From Phoronis australis (taxonomy: Eukaryota; Phoronida; Phoronidae): a stretch of DNA of 25,026 nucleotides. Under the pieces are notes generated by a model. The model did no database searches. It worked only from the letters and a program-made list of their open reading frames with translations, and was not told the origin of the DNA. The DNA lies in assembly GCA_002633005.1 (NCBI GenBank), contig NMRA01000013.1, forward strand, positions 1,500,469 through 1,525,494, given 5' to 3'. Positions within the stretch are counted from its first letter, which is position 1; each line of letters starts with the position of its first letter. This document shows positions 8,689-25,026 of this stretch, piece after piece. A program made the position numbers and the translations under genes.

Positions 8689-10381
8689 CTTATGAAATCA
8701 TTGGTATGTTTGGTATCAAACATTACATTTTCCAAAGCTCTTTCCACCTACTAGTTTTTTCATGTACCACAAATGCCCAACAATTGACCATAGCCCATAC
8801 TTAGTACCTGAACAAATACCCATTGAGTAACAATTCATGTAAATGTGAACAACAGAGAGATAGTGTGTGTTGCAGTTAGCTTATTGTGTGTTTGTTTGTG
8901 TTTGGGCATTTTTGACATGTTTAGATTTTCAGTTGTGGAGAACACAGCACTGAAGTTGTTTGTTTTCTCTTTTGCCGATCATTTTAGGTTGAATTTTAGT
9001 CACCATACTTCAATGGTGATTTTTTTTCCTGCTGCTTTTCAATGTGTCCTAACAGATTTTGATACTTCAGCACAAATGTCCAGGACATAGAAAAATTAGC
9101 AAAATCTCTGCATATCCCAGCCAACTCGTACTCAGGTCAACTTGTACCCATGTCTACTAACATATATATTTTCTGTTTACGTTAGCACCCAGTACTGAAT
9201 ACTGGTTTATGTTGGCCTTGCAATTGCCACAGGTAACTTTTTGCTACATGTGGCCAAACTTGTGTTCCAAGGGGTGGTAACTACAGGTCTTCTCCAGCAT
9301 GTCTGTAAACAACTGTACAAAGACAGGTCACATATCTAACTGTATCGAGGGAATTCCAAAATGTCAGGAGAATTTCATTGGCTTAAGAGTGTATAAATCT
9401 CCCGATCAGGAAAATTTGCTTACACAACTTGAAGTTTAAATTTTGATAATACCATAAAAATGATTTGGTTAGCAAATCAGCAAATTCTCATCTACTTAAG
9501 TACTGTCGCTTTTCTGTCTAAAAACTATCCTTTCTTAATTTTACTTGCCTATTGGATATCAGTGCAGAGGGTAAATTTAAACAAGTCATTTTCTGTTCAC
9601 CTGCCTTACCCTGAGCGTGATATAAGAGTTGTTATGATCACTGCCAAGTCGAAGCCCGTTTTGATGGAATATCCCACTTTTTATAATTTACAATTGAAAC
9701 CAAGAATATGAAATTAAGCAGGCTCAACTGTGCAATAAATTTCTCCAACATACGATCCCTTTGTTGGGTCCTGCCATCCTTAAAAACTGGATATAATTGT
9801 AGCGCCATTTTGTGTCCCAGTAAGTAATTTTAGTGCCCATTAAAGTATTGAAGCTATGGGTTGTCAGTGCAAGTTCCCAACAAGAGCTATTTTATCTAGT
9901 TAATTACTGAAATTAGCAGTGCTTTCCCACTTATTTCACACAAAAACAATTGCTAAAATGGTCATTTTTCAAAGGCTGATTACCTTTTTGCAAACAACGG
10001 GTGTTTCGGTAAATATGTTGTTTTGTGACATCTACACTCTACCTGCTTCTAATAGACTAAAATGTTCTTCATCTTTAATAGAATTTCACTAGTCGGCCAT
10101 ATTGTGTGCCAAGTCAGTGAAGGGTTACCGTACCATGAAACTGCATTGATACAACAGAGAGACTTTTCAGTGTTTGTGCCATTTTGATCCTTTCCATCCC
10201 ATCCCCATTCCTTAATTCTTTTGCAAGATCTGATCGTAGTAGTTGCCCAATAATAGTTACGCCGTGGTCTCGTAACCGAGCAGTTGTGGACATGTGGGAC
10301 CCTCATGCTTTTTGATAGTGTACACGTATGAAGCTGAGACAATTATGTCCTAGTCTAAACGTTGACCAGTGTAATGGTAGT
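8689..10381. other. Upstream region of CCDC77, no gene seen
   Basis: Short chance frames occur (8845-9090 and 9460-9711 on +, 10049-10342 on -), but none resembles a protein family. Since translation starts at 10382, the promoter and 5' UTR should lie in the last few hundred bases. No convincing TATA box is seen. The stretch 10240-10290 has several CpGs and GTAACC/CCAAT-like words, but no complete RFX X-box. Confidence 0.4.
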
Positions 10382-23381
<13,000 letters not shown>

Positions 23382-23408
<27 letters not shown>

Positions 23409-23568
23409 TCCATGTGGTGGAATCGTAATGCCTGGGGAACAAACTTAGATATTTGTGAATGACATGCTTGACTTGTGATGTCCGGAGATTAAACTAAGGT
23501 GTTCACAATCCACGAGATAGAAACGTGATGTCTGGAGAATGAGCTTGTGATCCACGTGATGAATACAT
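23382..23568 (+). repeat. 50-bp decayed tandem repeat across the stop codon
   Basis: Units begin with CTGGAGAATGA-like sequence at 23382, 23432, 23482 and 23532, exactly 50 bases apart. The first unit is coding (LENELRHL, stop) plus the first bases of the 3' UTR. The later units are diverged copies with one ATTTGTGA-type block each. The fourth is shortened by an internal deletion. Confidence 0.85.
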
Positions 23569-24469
23569 TATGCAAATTCTTTGTACAGACATATGCACAT
23601 GTGCGCTGAATGTTACAAGCATCCGTCATAGGGTGTACAAGTCTTGTTTTCTGGCCTCCTGGTAAATCATCATTGTGGTGTGTACTCCACCGGCACCTCA
23701 AGGCATTTGTAATGCTCTTTGCCTAAAACAATTTTGTTTCTCAGTGATTCAAGGCTACGTTTATTAACGCTGAGTCCGCAATCGTGGCTGGAAGAGATTC
23801 AGGTGCAAGGTCATAGCTCACACCATGTTGTTATTTTCAGCACTGTATTATGGGTAAAGACGAATAGTGTTGAATTTTATTTTCTTCAGATAGCAATATT
23901 GTTACTTATTGAAAGCAAAAATTATCTCACCATCCAAATTGAGGAAACTTGTTTTTCTTAGATTTTCTGTTTCGGAAGGTTAGAGATCATTCTCCAACGT
24001 GCATGTTACTGATTCTGAAGATACTGTTGCATGTTGTTGACCTAATTGTAAAAGAAGGTCATACACAGGGGGAGCTGCAGGGATGCACAGTTGTTCATGT
24101 TGTATTGTCTCAGTTCCCATAATGAAAGCTCTCCACTTTCATGGAGTTTCAGAGTCCTTTTCTGATTAAGGTCTATTCTATTATGTGAGGATATCTTGCA
24201 TGGCATGGAAATAGGAATTCTTTTCTATGTGAATTTTCTGGTTCGTGTTTAATATATTGCAATACTTTGTCATGGGGACAACACATACATGTAGCTGTCT
24301 AGTAATTAAACCATGATCCCCAGCAACTGCATATTTTTGTGGTCATTGACGTAAACATAAAATATTGAACTCAGACTTTTGTAAATAGATTTTTATATAT
24401 TTTTAATCTTGAAAGGTTTGAGAAATAATGAGACAGAATTTTTTATGTAAATATACAAATGATATTCTT

Positions 24470-24475
24470 ATTAAA
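24470..24475 (+). promoter_or_regulatory. Possible poly(A) signal ATTAAA
   Basis: ATTAAA is followed within 5-30 bases by a GT-rich run (CTTGTTTGTTTTGTGTTCTC), the usual downstream element. This would give a 3' UTR of about 1.1 kb. Confidence 0.5.
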
Positions 24476-24941
24476 TACTTGTTTGTTTTGTGTTCTCTTG
24501 TCCTGAAATGAAAAGGTATGGAAAAACAAAATAGGATTGAAATTATATTGAGCACCATTTCCGATGGTCAGTAATGGCTCACGGCAACTGTAAGATAAGT
24601 TCACAAAAAACATCCTTTCATAGCTAAAAATAGCTCCATTAGGACTACAGTATAACCATAGAAAAGATTTTTTTAAATTTCATTATTGGATAATTTGATT
24701 TTGTTGTGATGTCACAAAATCAAAACATACTTGCCATTAAGTGAAATGGAATGTCCCACGTTTCTAGACATTGTTGAAAGAGAGCTCCCATCTCAGAATG
24801 AAAAAAGTCTGTCGAGATGGATTTTAAACATCAGTTACTTCAACTAGTTGTGACTGTCATTCTCTTGGCTTTTTACAAAATATGTTTTTGAATGTGGCAT
24901 TATAATGATGGAGATGAAATAATTTTGAATGATGTTGTCAA

Positions 24942-24947
24942 AATAAA
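24942..24947 (+). promoter_or_regulatory. Possible poly(A) signal AATAAA
   Basis: This is a canonical AATAAA in AT-rich sequence, without an obvious GT-rich element after it. It would be an alternative, longer 3' end for CCDC77. Confidence 0.35.
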
Positions 24948-25026
24948 TTTCATTTATAATTTATATTTACTCATGCCTCATGGCATGTTTTGGAATGTTG
25001 ATGTAGGCAAAAATTTGAAAATAGCA

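Larger units (their letters stand above)
23409..25026 (+). other. CCDC77: CCDC77 3' UTR and downstream sequence
   Basis: No further gene is seen. The UTR probably ends after one of two signals listed separately, at about 24.5 or 25.0 kb. Confidence 0.5.

Noticed and set aside
10085-10290. RFX X-box for a centrosomal gene promoter (GTTACC and GTAACC words)
   Set aside because: Only half-sites are present. No matching RGYAAC half lies at 0-3 bases.

Overview
This window looks like a draft-assembly piece of an invertebrate animal genome. The DNA is AT-leaning, and the coding sequence is cut into short exons by GT-AG introns of about 0.5-2.5 kb. There are many decayed transposons, single-N contig joins at 7320 and 20415, and a 97-N gap at 13552-13648. 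The species cannot be named from sequence alone. A marine invertebrate such as a lancelet, hemichordate, echinoderm or cnidarian would fit.

The one gene I can read with confidence is on the + strand from about 10382 to 23408, with a 3' UTR that may run to about 24.5 or 25.0 kb. It is an orthologue of CCDC77, a coiled-coil protein of the centrosome. Ten different coding exons join with matching phases into 459 codons plus a stop. One further exon of about 46 codons, expected between 13313 and 14784, is not visible and probably lies in the N gap. The human protein is 488 residues. Exon 9 (42 codons) occurs twice, at 20284-20409 and 21317-21442, inside a tandem duplication of about 1 kb.

Region by region: 1-2460 holds no recognisable gene. 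2470-3190 is a truncated non-LTR retrotransposon with a frameshift. 4008-5672 is bounded by TTAA and 15-bp inverted repeats and looks like a non-autonomous TTAA-type DNA transposon; it carries an ORF with a FEPEYSDEE motif reminiscent of P2X7-ballast-domain-like proteins. 5752-8688 is bounded by perfect 19-bp inverted repeats of hAT-like sequence and contains a tandem duplication of about 790 bp. 8689-10381 is the region upstream of CCDC77. From 10382 on the window is the CCDC77 gene. Its introns hold a 44-bp minisatellite, a hairpin with a YY1-like motif, a possible tRNA-derived SINE, a MITE-like hairpin, and a hammerhead-ribozyme-like motif of the kind known from Penelope-like elements.

Both large tandem duplications share one layout. 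The first copy stops exactly at a single N, then come 104-120 bp of unrelated sequence, then the second copy. Two unmerged haplotypes, or an assembly join, is therefore a serious alternative to a real duplication, including for the doubled exon.
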